64,000 bases of DNA from assembly GCA_020809705.1 (NCBI GenBank), contig CP085827.1, positions 434,001 through 498,000 on the forward strand. The letters run 5' to 3'. Positions 11,560-22,020 of the stretch are shown one piece after another. A program made the position numbers and the translations under genes. The notes beneath the pieces are model-generated. The model searched no databases. It saw only the letters and a list, made by a program, of their open reading frames with translations, and was not told the DNA's origin. How positions within the stretch are numbered: position 1 is the stretch's first letter; every line of letters begins with the position of its first letter. The stretch is from Calonectria ilicicola. Its lineage: Eukaryota; Ascomycota; Sordariomycetes; Hypocreales; Nectriaceae.

Positions 11560-14500
11560 ATGAAGATCAACAGTTGAACTGTCATCGCTGCGGTGGCGGG
11601 CAGCGGCCTTGCCGCGCCTCTCCTTAAGCCAATCTCAAGTTCGGAACCTCGAAACGCTCTCGTGACCCCCAACGACTACAATGGATTGAGAAGCGTTAAA
11701 CGATGTGCCATGCCAGCGGGCCTCAAGTCGACCGACTATAGCTAGACAGCATCGGGAAGTTCTAGTTCGAGCAAACACGACGACGAGGATGGTAAGGCGA
11801 CACAAGGAGATGGTGGTTCAAGCGGAACCAAGACGTCTTCTGGGAGCATAATCATTGAAACTAGCAAGGGAGCTGGCGACTCTGATGCTATTCAATCGAC
11901 TCTAGGCGGCAGCGGTAGCAACCTTGGTGTTACCCTGACCACCTCTGGAGACGGTAGCGGTGATAGTGGCAAGTCAACACAGGGAGGCGGCAGCTCTTCG
12001 GGAGGTAGTGATGAAGATGCAGAGGGAAGTGATTCAAATGGTAGCGGTGCTGCCCAGGGCGGAAGCAGTGGGGAATTCGATGCCACCCAAGCTGCTCAGG
12101 AGGGTTCGGGCTCGGACAGTAGCGAAACTGCTCACGGAGACAACAATTCGGACACTACCCAGAACGCACAAGGAGGTAACGGCTCCGATGGCAGCAATTC
12201 TGATTCTACTCAAGCTGCTCAGGGAGGCTCGGGCTCCGACGGCAAGAATGCTGCCCAGGGCAATAACAACTCGGACGCCACACAGAATGCACAAGGGAGC
12301 GATGGATCCAATGGCGGCGATTCTGATGCAACCTCGGCCGCTCAAGGGAGCACTGGCTCGGATGACAACAAAGCTTCTCAGGGAGGTGCCAACTCGGATG
12401 CGACCCAAAACTCACAAGGCGGCAGCGGCTCTGATAGTACTAATGCTGCACAGGGAGGCGACGAAAACAACTCAGAGGCTACCCAGGCCGCCCAGGGAGG
12501 CAGTGGTTCGGACAGTACCAACGTTGCCCAAGGGGGAAGCAGCTCGGATGCCACTCAGAATTCTCAAGGGGGTTCCGGGTCAGACAGTACCAATGCTTCC
12601 CAGGGAGGTGATAACTCGGACGCGACTCAAAACGCACAGGGCGGCGGCAGTGATAACTCGGATGCTACTCAAGCAGCTCAAGCGGGTGGTTCCGATGGCA
12701 ACAACTCTGATGCCACTCAGAATGCACAGGGGGGCACTGGATCAGACAGCACCAATGCTGCCCAAGGTAGTAGCGGTGATAATAGCTCAGATGCCACCCA
12801 AGCTGCTCAAGGGGGTTCTGGATCTGACAGCACCAACGCTGCTCAGGGGGAAAACAACTCTGATGCCACTCAAAGCGCCCAGGGAGGTACTGGATCAGAC
12901 ACTACCAACGCTGCACAAGGAAGCGGCAACGGGTCAGAAGGCAACAACTCCGATGCTACTCAAGCTGCCCAGGGAGGTTCTTCAACCGGTGGCGATTCGG
13001 ATTCGACCCAGGCTGCCCAAGGAAGCGGTAGCACCGATGCCAGCGGCTCGTCCCAAGGTGGTACCGGGTCCGGAAGTGATGCTAGCAACTCGGGTGCCGT
13101 ACAGGGAGTCGGCGGCACTGATGCAAGCGGATCCTCCCAGGGAGGCAGCAACACAGATGCCACAGGAGGGTCTCAAGGAAGTGGTACCACTGATGCCAAC
13201 TCTGATGCCACCGGAGGATCCCAAGGAATTGGGGGCACTGGTTCGAACTCGGATGCCACTGGAAGCTCTTAAGGGGTGGGCGGCACTGATTCCAATTCTG
13301 ATGCTACCGGGGGATCCCAAGGAGTCGGCGGCACTGGTTCGAACACAGACGCGACTGGAGGATCGCAGGGTGTCGGTAGCACTGATACAAACGGCTCATC
13401 TCAAGGTGTCGGTGGCACCGACGGGAATGGTTCAACCCAGGGAAGCGGCAGTGGTGACGCCAACTCTGGTGCCACTGGAAGCTCCCAAGGAGCTGGAGGT
13501 ACTGATGCCAATTCTGATGCAACTGGAAGTTCTCAAGGCATTGGTGGCACCGGTTCTAACTCTGATGCCGCCGGAGGATCCCAGGGTATTGGCGGCACCG
13601 ATGCAGGTGGCTCCTCTCAAGGGACTGGTAGTACCGACGCTAGTGGTTCATCCCAAGGCGTAGGCGGTACTGATGCTAATTCCGATGCCACCGGATCCTC
13701 ACAAGGCGTTGGTGGCACTGACGCCAATTCAGATGCAACTGGGTCCTCTCAAGGGACAGGTAGTACAGACGCCAATGGCTCATCCCAAGGTACCGGTGGA
13801 ACTGATGCCAATTCAGACGCTACCGGCTCCTCTCAAGGCGTTGGCGGTACCGACGCCAATGGCTCAACTCAGAGCAGTGGTAGCACTGATGCTAGCGGCT
13901 CATCCCAAGGTGCTGATAGCACTGATGCTAATTCAGCGGCTACCGGATCCTCTCAAGGTGCCGGCGGTGTTGATGCCAATTCAGACGCGACTGGATCTTC
14001 CCAGGGCGTTGGTGGCACTGATGCAAATGGATCTTCGCAGGCGGCCGGCAGTACTGATGCCAACGGCTCATCCCAAAGCGGTGGCACAAGTGGCAGTGAT
14101 GCTGATTCCACACAGGCAGGCCAAGGAAACAATGCTGGAAGCGACTCGGATGCTACTCAAGCGGCTCAAAATAGTGGCTCAAGTGGTAGTGACGCAGATG
14201 CCACTCAAGCTGCACAAGCGGGTAGTGGCAGTACTGACTCAGACACTACCCAAGCTGCTCAAGGGAACAACGCTGGCAGTGACTCGGATGCCACTCAAGC
14301 GGCCTAGAGCGGCAGCTCAGCTGGCAACGACGCTGATTCCACCTAGGCTGCTCAGGGAGACAGCTCGGGAGGCAGTGACGCAGATGCAACTCAAGCTGCC
14401 CAAGCAGGTAGTGGTAGCAACTCGGACACTACTCAAGCTGCTCAAGTAATGCTGGCAGTGGCTCGGATACCACTCAAGCCGCGCAGGGAAGCACCAGTGG

Positions 14501-14873
14501 TAGCGATTCGGATGCCACTTAAGCGGCCCAGAGCGGTGGTTCGGGCGACAGTGGTGCTGATTCTACTCAAGCTGCCCAAGGAAACAATGGCGGCAGCGAC
14601 TCGGATGCTACCCAGGCGGCTCAAGGAAGCACCGGCGACAACAGTGCAGATGCCACTCAAGCAGCACAAGCAGGTAGCGACAGCAGTGCCTCGGACACCA
14701 CTCAGGCGGCCCAGGGTAGTGATGGAAGCAGCACAGATGCCACTAGCTCTGGAAGCGGCAGCAACCTCGACGTTACCCAGAATTCTTCAGCCAGCGGTGG
14801 CACGGATGGCACACAATCAGCAGCAGGCACCGATTCAGGTGGTACTCAGTCATCAGGCACCGATGACAGCTAA
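11560..14873 (+). pseudogene. Secreted Gly/Ser/Asp/Gln-rich repeat protein, eroded by RIP-like stops
   Basis: About 1,100 codons. The N-terminus (MKINS then a hydrophobic TVIAAVAGSGLAAP) is a typical fungal signal peptide, and a Lys-Arg pair near codon 48 could be a Kex2 site. The rest is a low-complexity array: units like GGSGSDSTNAAQ and SDATQAAQ up to about 13.0 kb, then GGTDANSDATGSSQGV units, then SDATQAAQ again. This suggests an extracellular or wall-associated repeat protein; I cannot name a family. In-frame stops: TGA 11575, TAG 11743, TAA 13270, TAG 14305, TAG 14344, and, after a frame change near 14446, TAA 14520. The final TAA is at 14871-14873. Five of the six sit where the repeat expects CAA or CAG; the first fits CGA. 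The frame is otherwise consistent over 2.9 kb, so the correct strand and frame are secure. Confidence 0.8.
12060..14800 (+). repeat. Coding minisatellite within the secreted repeat protein
   Basis: Degenerate tandem units, roughly 36-75 bp, encode Ser-Asp-Ala-Thr-Gln and Gly-Thr-Asp-Ala-Asn blocks. Two unit families alternate along the array, which suggests repeated expansion and shuffling. Unit boundaries are codon-aligned, apart from one frame change near 14446. Confidence 0.8.
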
Positions 14874-15131
14874 GCACTCTAGGCTGGCGGAGCAGCTGGA
14901 GGGGCTTAAACGATCAAAAAGCGGCAATGAAAATCTGAAGAGAATATCGAGATGGCTGCACGGAGTTATCGTAGTATGATAGGATGTGGGTGATGGTAGT
15001 TAGTCAAGCCAAGCCACGGCATATTTCATTAATTGTATGATAAATTCCTACCTTCTCATTCTTCAGCATAATATAATTTAACCCCATGGTCCAAGTTGTA
15101 GCAAAGTTTTATAAGAGTGTCCCCAAGTTCA
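14874..15131. other. Convergent 3' spacer
   Basis: Short spacer between the plus-strand repeat protein and the minus-strand acyltransferase. It probably holds both transcript ends. No separate element seen. Confidence 0.5.
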
Positions 15132-16590
15132 TCATCTTGATTGAAGCCAGGCCCGGACTGAGAATGGCAGCTCCCACTCCAGAACTCCAATAGCAACATA
15201 ATTTCGGGCAAAATACCAGCCCGTGAGATAAAACCACACAATCACCCACATGTAGCCAAGATTGCATCGCATCCAGTCCCCTGGTAGCGCGTATCGTGGG
15301 GCTTTCGAACCACGAGATTCCCCATCCGCAAATGAAGTTTGTGTTTGATGCATATCATCATTGCAACATTTGGCGACTAATGACTCAAAAATGATGCCAA
15401 TTGGTTGAACCATGAAAAATATACTCATATCAAAAACAAGATCCTTGACGAGGAGGCGCCCTGAGCAAACAACAACAAGGCTTAGGGTATGAAAGAAGGC
15501 GCTGAGACCAAATGCAACACTGAGATGAATTGAATACGCCATCAGTGAGCCCTCTGAAATATTGAAGGCGTGTATGATGGCATGGCTGAAGCCTAGTACC
15601 GCCTGCAAATGTAAGTCTTAGCAGAAACCAGGACACCTTCCTCTCGTTATACTCACTTGCCGGATATATCCATGCCAAAACTTTCCCCAGACATTAGAAA
15701 CGGTATAGCAAAGCGCTGTAGACCCAAATAATGGAGGCCAGTCCTTTTCCCTTAGCCTTCTGCCTCGTAGCAACGCCGTCACAACGTACCTCTTGTTTAC
15801 TCAACCGAAATCCAACACTAACCGCTGCGCAAATTTCGAACTGGAGAAGCAGGGTAGAATAAACTGATGCAGCCATTAGTCCCTCGAGTATTCCAATCTT
15901 TCTGAGCGTCGCTGAATCCCATGCCCAGAATTTGGGAGGGTCGATTCTTCTCGCCAGTAAGACCACAACGTCGAGTGCTAGGTAGGCCAGTGAGGCTCGG
16001 AATAATTTGATCATCACGAATACTGTTGTTCTACGCTTTCTCGTTCGCATTAATTCGCGGTGGGCATTTAATTTGCGGCTCCCAAAATTCCAGCCTACAC
16101 CGCGCGGAGTAGACACTAGCGCGAAAGCCCAACTGACCTTCTGAAAGGTCCATTCACGGGGGCGTCCCTTGTCCTGCTTTTTTACCTCATCAAGTCGCCA
16201 AAAATCCTTTTCGGATTCATGAAACAACAGTTTTTCCAGAGCAGGAAGAACGAATATCCAGGAGCCAGTTAATCCGTATCTCATGGGCCTGGTTATGTCC
16301 TCGTCGGGCGGCCACGGTGAGATATAGCAAGCATAGTTTGTGAAAAGAATCAAGACAATAAAAATTAAGCCTCTCCCATAGAAGGGAGGGAGTACAAATG
16401 CTAGAAAGATAAATAACGGAAGAGCAAAAAAAGGGACAAGGTGTTGAAGTAGCAGATGGTCGGTCCCGAGGGCAGGTGATGTCGAGGCCATCTCTTCAGA
16501 TGAAAGCATTGGGTTGGTAGGATCATAATCAGAGAGGTTTTGTCTTTCGGTACGAAAGAGCTCTTTAAGCCAACGAAAATCTACACCCAA
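15132..16590 (-). pseudogene. Membrane-bound O-acyltransferase, wax-synthase domain type, frameshifted
   Basis: Polytopic membrane acyltransferase; fungal relatives acylate alcohols or terpenoid products, often in secondary-metabolite clusters. Exon 1 runs from 16590 down to 15657, the intron is 15656-15603 (GTGAGT..TTGCAG), and exon 2 is 15602-15132. Hallmarks: the WGKFWHGYIRQ block spanning the end of exon 1, the FGLSAFFH segment with the conserved catalytic-type His early in exon 2, then QPIGIIFE. About seven hydrophobic segments are visible. A frame change near 15690, between LLYRF and NVWGKF, is not explained by an intron, so the copy is probably dead. The first ATG (16590) lies inside the Helitron terminal repeat, so the natural start may be the Met at about 16512, or the original 5' end may have been lost to the insertion. 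Confidence 0.8.
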
Positions 16591-16705
16591 AAATTAGACC
16601 CTACATCCCTGTCGCTGACCCCTGTCGATTTTGCTGCCATTGGCTGGATTAATGATTTCCCGATTAGTAAGCTAATCTGTGCCTCCTGTTGGTCCGGATT
16701 AACCC
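16541..16705 (-). repeat. Terminal repeat A, inverted, with hairpin
   Basis: On the minus strand this reads GGTTAATCCGG..CCA, then GCTTACTAATC, CGACAGGG, GGGTGTAGATTTT and finally the hairpin TCTTTCGTACCGAAAGA (plus-strand 16543-16559, 7-bp stem, 3-nt loop). The same ordered blocks occur in direct orientation at 39301-39463 and, partly, at 28993-29178. Confidence 0.75.
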
Positions 16706-17433
16706 TTTCCTTTTCATCCCAGAGGATTGATTTATTTTATTGCGGAATGAGCTCACGCTGCTTAGGCAAGAAGCGAGCAGGCCAGCAACACAGAGGGGCG
16801 TTCGCGCATAAAACGCTCGAGGAACGAGAGTTGGAGGTGGGAAACGGAGCGGATAAACATAGCACCCGTTAAGTTGTGGGTCAGGCGCAAAAGAATGCGT
16901 GATATGTGCCTCGTACTGTGACTACAATAAGCAATTTGCAAAGAGCTAATACCTCCGACACGTATTGCTAAAAAAAAAAAAAGGAATCCATTCACGGGAA
17001 TTGAACCTTGGCCTGGTAGGGGGGCCAGATTTGAACAATGCCTATTGTTGGAAGTGTCTCGCGCATTGTAAGCGAGGCTTATGTAACAAGAGACAAACCC
17101 AAGGGATAGAGATTACATATATCTCCCTTCACACACAGAACACTTATTCTTTAGACTTAATACAATATACATTACATCATATCTCTAACAATGAACAGCA
17201 CTACTGATAATAAGGCTGTGCTAAGTCAGACTATATTACATTATCACAAGGCTAATAACGCATTTAGACAATAAAATCATCATAGACAACAATACTGATG
17301 CATAACTATATATAGTAACGACAGACTTTTACCTCCTTTATAACCCACGTTAAGGAACTTAAATATCAGAACATAAAATAAAAGATCAGCGGCTCTCCTA
17401 TTCCCTATGGATATGACCTGTAGAGAGCACATC
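16706..17433. other. Left subterminal region of Helitron copy 1, no gene
   Basis: Contains a poly(A) run at about 16970-16981, followed on the minus strand by a T-arm-like GGTTCAATTCCC stretch, and then A/T-rich spacer to the accessory-gene stop. No ORF is supported. Confidence 0.45.
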
Positions 17434-18941
17434 CTAAAACTTCTTGGTCGGGTGCCTCTTGCCAGCCTTTACCTTCGAAGGTTCGATAGTTGAAGATCGG
17501 GTCTGCCGGTTGATGGTAGTAGGTGTCTCGCCAGGTGTAGCTTCGTATGCCAACATCTCCTGCTTCACCTCGCCCTCTTCATATTCACCATCTGTGACAT
17601 CAGGAGATGTCGGGGGAGAGGATAAAGCTTCAAGATCAGTTGTAGATGCTGCGAGTGGTGCCTCACTTGTAGCAGAAGATGAAGGCATTGGCGTCTCAAC
17701 AGACAGCTGGTGAGACTCACATACCTTCTTACTGGGAGTTCCATCACTGTCAGACAAAGATGGAGCAGGACGCTTGTTCGTAGGCGGCGTGACAGGGAGC
17801 GTTTGTGCAGCAGCTTGGGTTATTTTCTTCGGAGGGGATCTGAATTTTGACCTAATACTAGTAAAGCCAGTGGATGGGCCATCAGATGCTCCAGCAGTAG
17901 CTGTAGATGATGAAGGTTTAGATGTGGCTGGCGCAGCGGTCTTCTCGGGGAAAGCCCACACGTCAGGGACAACAATGAAGACATAGTCATCCTCGCGCTC
18001 GGGTGGGTTCACTAAGTGCCTGTGGTCAAGCAGCCCAATGACCTTGCCATAACAAGAAAATGGAATACCCGGGACAAAAGAAGAGTCCTTCTTTGTTATC
18101 AACTTCTTGTAAAGCAGCGAATAGGGAAGGACATCGATGGGGAACAAGATGAGGACTTGGAAAGGGTGGAACCCTCGATAGGGAGAACTGTCTGGGTTTC
18201 CTGGAGTGAGATAGCTGCTGCACTGGATCATTGCACAGCAGTTTAGCTGCGCAGCACTGAACCTGTCAATAGCCTCTGCAGTTAAAGTTAATCTCCCAGA
18301 GCCAACCACTTGGCCTGAAATATAGGCAGTGGGTAGTGCAATGGGAAACTGCTTAGCACCAGCTAGAGAGCGAGGAGCAATCCTTGTGTAAAGGTTAGCA
18401 TATCCTAGATCATATTAGGCAGAATGAAAATAAAAGTATAGATATGCGAGGAGGGGAAAAATGCTTACGCCTGGTAGCTTAACTCTCTAATCACAGCTGC
18501 TGCAATATTGTAGGTCTCCCCATCATCATCATCAGAGGCATAGACGTCAGGTTCTCTAGTCACCCATGTCAAAGCGTACGGATGAACCTTGCCATTAATC
18601 CAGAACCACTGGTTCTCCCATTCTGCAGGATCAAACGGGTGATTGTACATAGCAAAATTGAGGTTGAGATAGATAGGCTGTGGGTTAGTATTCTGGTGAG
18701 CTTTTGGCCGCAACCAAGAGTATCCATCTTGCAACAAAAAGGGCGGAGGAACCAAAAGTACTCTCCCAAGAGCCTCGACATTAAGCCTCCTGAAGTATTG
18801 GTCATTCGCATTGGCAAATCGGGTGGGGGTATTGAGCTGGGCAGTAAAGGATATGGTCATATCATTACCAAGCCCCCTCTGCGTGTCAAGAGGTCTGCGG
18901 GAGTGGCCATTATGCGCTGAAGGAAAATGCGAGATAGACAT
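17434..18941 (-). CDS. Helitron-borne divergent accessory protein, 473 aa, possible OB-fold
   Basis: Exon 1 18941-18469, intron 18468-18383 (GTAAGC..ACAAG, branch site GCTAAC), exon 2 18382-17434; spliced length 474 codons including the stop, no internal stop. The start is the Met of MSISHF because the homologue in copy 2 starts at the same place with MSLS. The N-terminal half has conserved blocks (NTPTRF, LRPKAHQ, WVTREPDVY, an acidic SDDDD run). The middle, from about residue 180, has ISGQVVGSGRL and later GIPFSCYGKVIGLLDH..DDYVFIVVPDVW, whose beta-rich pattern resembles an OB-fold. The C-terminal third is Ser/Thr/Pro-rich and ends in a basic KRHPTKKF tail. Role unknown. By analogy with plant Helitrons that carry RPA-like genes, single-strand DNA binding is possible, but this is inference. 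Confidence 0.75.
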
Positions 18942-20254
18942 GATGTGTATTTCAGTGATTATATAAAAATGGTAGAATATGGAAGTCCCAGTATAACCAG
19001 TATGTACTAGTAGAATAAAGAGATAAAGGACGAATAAAAATTCATAATGATATGATGAGATATACTCCAAAACAAAGTCAGGAATTTACTCTTTTAATAT
19101 AGTATCGAAATAAATTGACAATGACAATGCTTTTGCAATAACAGCTAGTAATTGGGAAATTGACAATAGTAAATCATGATGAAAACAAGTTACTACTGAG
19201 ACCTTTACCATCAAGACCCTTACCACCAAGTTCTACACCACTAAGTTCCATACCACTAAGTTCTACACCACCAAGACCTACAACACCAAGACTAACACAA
19301 AGGCCCACAACACCAAAACTAATACCGTGCGACCAACTAATGCTAGTACTAACGGGAACTAGCTGCCATTAGCTACATAAATCCAAGCACACCCTCAAGA
19401 TTCAACAAATCACTGTTCCCCTTTAACCCTATATAGGCAAAGCATATATGGGAAATCGATAGGGTATATCGCTGTTGAAGGTGAAAAACTAGCAATAAGA
19501 GTATCCCAAAAAGCAAATATATCCAGAGTTTGCGACACCTATGATAGTAGGGCTGAGGTTTCATCCCTGTCTTTCCTTACAACTCAACCAACCAGCAGGA
19601 AGTCAAGGTCAACTAATGCAGCTCAAAGCGCTTGCATTACACATGACATCAAAATCAAAGTGTAGAAAGATTAAAAAAGCTCACACCAGGCTCTAGAGTA
19701 GTTGTAACCGTTATCGGCAATTATGGAAGTCCCATATTATGTCGCATAAATGCAAAAATAACCTAGAGAACTTCGATCTACTTATCCCAAAACAAACTAG
19801 AGCTAGCAGCCCGGAGGGAAATCGGAAGCTAGGCGACATGGACTAGAAGACATGTGGTGTGATTGCGAGACTTGATTTGAGAGAAAATTCTGCAAGAGAA
19901 GTTAATAGAAGAGGCTAGATTCACAATATGAGCGATTTCCAGGTGGCTGTGAGTCAGAGCGGTAGCTGTGAGTATGCCGAAAGAAAGGTGACACAGCAGA
20001 CCAAGCATATCTGGAGGAGAAGAAGAGTTTGCTCGGAGAGATATCGGAGCACAATTGGATGAGGACCGGAATTGGACCGGGGAGAACACGGAAGCTGTGG
20101 CGAAGATGCTACCCAGTGCTGGATTCACAGTGGTATTATATGGTTTCTGTGTTCAAAGATTGAGCTAGTCAATACAGTAAATTTTATGGCCATTATCGAA
20201 AGACCACGCAGTGGTAGTCTTTATATAGTCAAGAATTTTATTGAATATGTTAAT
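18942..20254. promoter_or_regulatory. Divergent intergenic region, Helitron copy 1
   Basis: The accessory gene reads left and Rep-helicase reads right from this 1.3-kb region, so it should hold both promoters. It is A/T-rich. A degenerate minisatellite lies at 19196-19330. Short ORFs (for example 19829-20128, minus) have no counterpart in copy 2, whose equivalent region (31012-31877) is shorter. Confidence 0.5.
19196..19330. repeat. Minisatellite of ACCACCAAG-type units
   Basis: Roughly ten degenerate 10-16-bp units built on ACCACCAAGTTCTAC and ACAACACCAAG, all on the same strand. It is absent from the corresponding part of copy 2. Confidence 0.7.
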
Positions 20255-20899
20255 ATGGATATTCCAATGGAAAATATGGCCGGCTTAGCATCAGATCAAA
20301 GCAATTCTCAGCAAGCCTCCCATGAGGAGAATATGGCTAGCAACAGAAGCAATCCAAGACTTCCAGCATTTGGCAATAGCCCTAGAAATCAAAATATGTT
20401 GGATGCCCCAAAACAATAAAGTAACACACATTTAACACTCAGCCAAGGCTTAGACCAACAAAGACTACAACCACAATAAGAAATTCAGCAGTATCAACAG
20501 AGGGCTAGGAGCAATGAGCAGAGCACTGCGTCACTGTTGGAGCGCATTAGAGGATATAATCCAGGCACACTGCTATCTAGTATTGGAATCAGAAGATACG
20601 AAGATACTTTGTCTGGTAGCCCACAAACTCCAACTTCTAGAGCATCGGGCACACATAAGGTATCAAGTCAAAACATGCTAATTCAACCACACCCATATTC
20701 ACAACCTAGCATATCTGTCATCTTTCCTCGCGTAGGGAATGGGTTTTCATTGTCAAATTTAACTCCATTGCCACAAACTACAGCACAGAGCGAGTTTCAT
20801 TCAAATTCTCAATCTCAGACCACATCCCTTTACTCTTTTCTTGCAATACCAACGCTACTAAAGTAAAACAGGCTAGAGAATAGTATACTGTTGCCCAAT

Positions 20900-22020
20900 A
20901 AGACTACAAGTGAATGCTGCAAATGCAAGACGGTAATCATTGCACAAGCAGACAATGGGTGTCTCTTGTGTGCGTCATGTCGAGCTTAAAGCTGTCAATT
21001 TGAGTGCTGTCGCTGCTCTCAACCCTACTTTGCGGATTTACTTGATCCGTATCGTATTTGTCTGAGCTGCCGAGAGATCGCAAAAAAGAATAGGCTAGCA
21101 AGATTAGAGCTCATCGATAATGGTAGCTACACAGGAAAGCGGCGCACTTGCATCGTCTGCAACAGCTCTTGGGTTCCGGGGTACGGTGATCAAAATTTGA
21201 TCTGCCCGCTATGCTTAGAATTGTCAAGAAAGGACCAGAGTACTCGGTTACCACAATCGGTTACTACAGAAAACAGCCTCAATTATGAGTCGAAGAATAT
21301 AATACGAATGTGTGGCTGGTGCGCTGCGCACTGGGTTATCGAGACCTGGGATTACAGATTACTATGCCCGTTATGCTGGGAATATAGACAAAAGTCTGGT
21401 ATTGTGATGCCTGAGAGTAGTCGCATTTGCATCTCTTGCAAGAAAGACTGGAAACCGGAAGCCCTAGAAAATTCTAAGTTCTGTTCCCAATGTCGAGAAA
21501 AAGAAAAGATGATACGGAAGGAAAAGAGGCAGCAAAGAAAGCAAGGTGGGGGCGGAGTTCGGCGCTGCTCTTATTGTTCAAAAGAATGGTATGCAGATGG
21601 CTCAGATATATTCGCGTCGTGTCCAACATGTCGGGAAGCAAGAAGGCTGGGCTCAAGAGAAAAGAGAGCAAAGGCAGAAAGCCTATTGCGTGGCCTTGTT
21701 GAGAAGTCTAATGACCCCTCTCTGGTTGGCTCTCATATCTGCCGCCAGTGCCACGGAGTTTGGAAACGAGAAGCTGGGTCTCGACATAAAACATGTCCAT
21801 CATGCAAAGAAAAACAACCGGCACTGAAAAGAAAACGCGCAGCAGAGGCAGAGAGCCCATTACAAAACCTGGCTATCGAATCTAGCGACCCAACTGGCAC
21901 CAATTCCAAAGTCTGCACCCGCTGCTCTAGAACTTGGGAACAAGAAGACGGAGAGCAGTATCGAAAATGTCCTTTGTGCAGGGAAAGAAGACGAGAATCC
22001 AAAGCAAAAGGAAGAGCTGC
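20900..22020 (+). other. Tandem zinc-ribbon array in the copy 1 N-terminal region
   Basis: About seven or eight successive modules of the form C-x2-C, 13-20 residues, C-x2-C. Examples are CIVCNSSW..CPLC, CGWCAAHW..CPLCW, CISCKKDW..CSQC, CSYCSKEW..CPTC, CRQCHGVW..CPSC and CTRCSRTW..CPLC. Most have W five residues after the second Cys. Spacers become Lys/Arg-rich toward the end. This could bind nucleic acid or a partner protein. Copy 2 has no such array. Confidence 0.8.

Noticed and set aside
13276..14307. 343-codon ORF that looks like an independent Gly/Ser protein
   Set aside because: It is in the same frame as the upstream repeat text and separated from it by a single CAA-to-TAA stop at 13270. 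It is part of the 11560-14873 pseudogene.
16983..17100. tRNA-like segments on the minus strand: GGTTCAATTCCC near a poly(T) end and CTCGCTTACAATGCGCGAG
   Set aside because: The T-arm does not pair, the anticodon stem gives a 9-nt loop or mismatches, and no acceptor stem closes. At most it is a tRNA-derived relic; not annotated as a tRNA.
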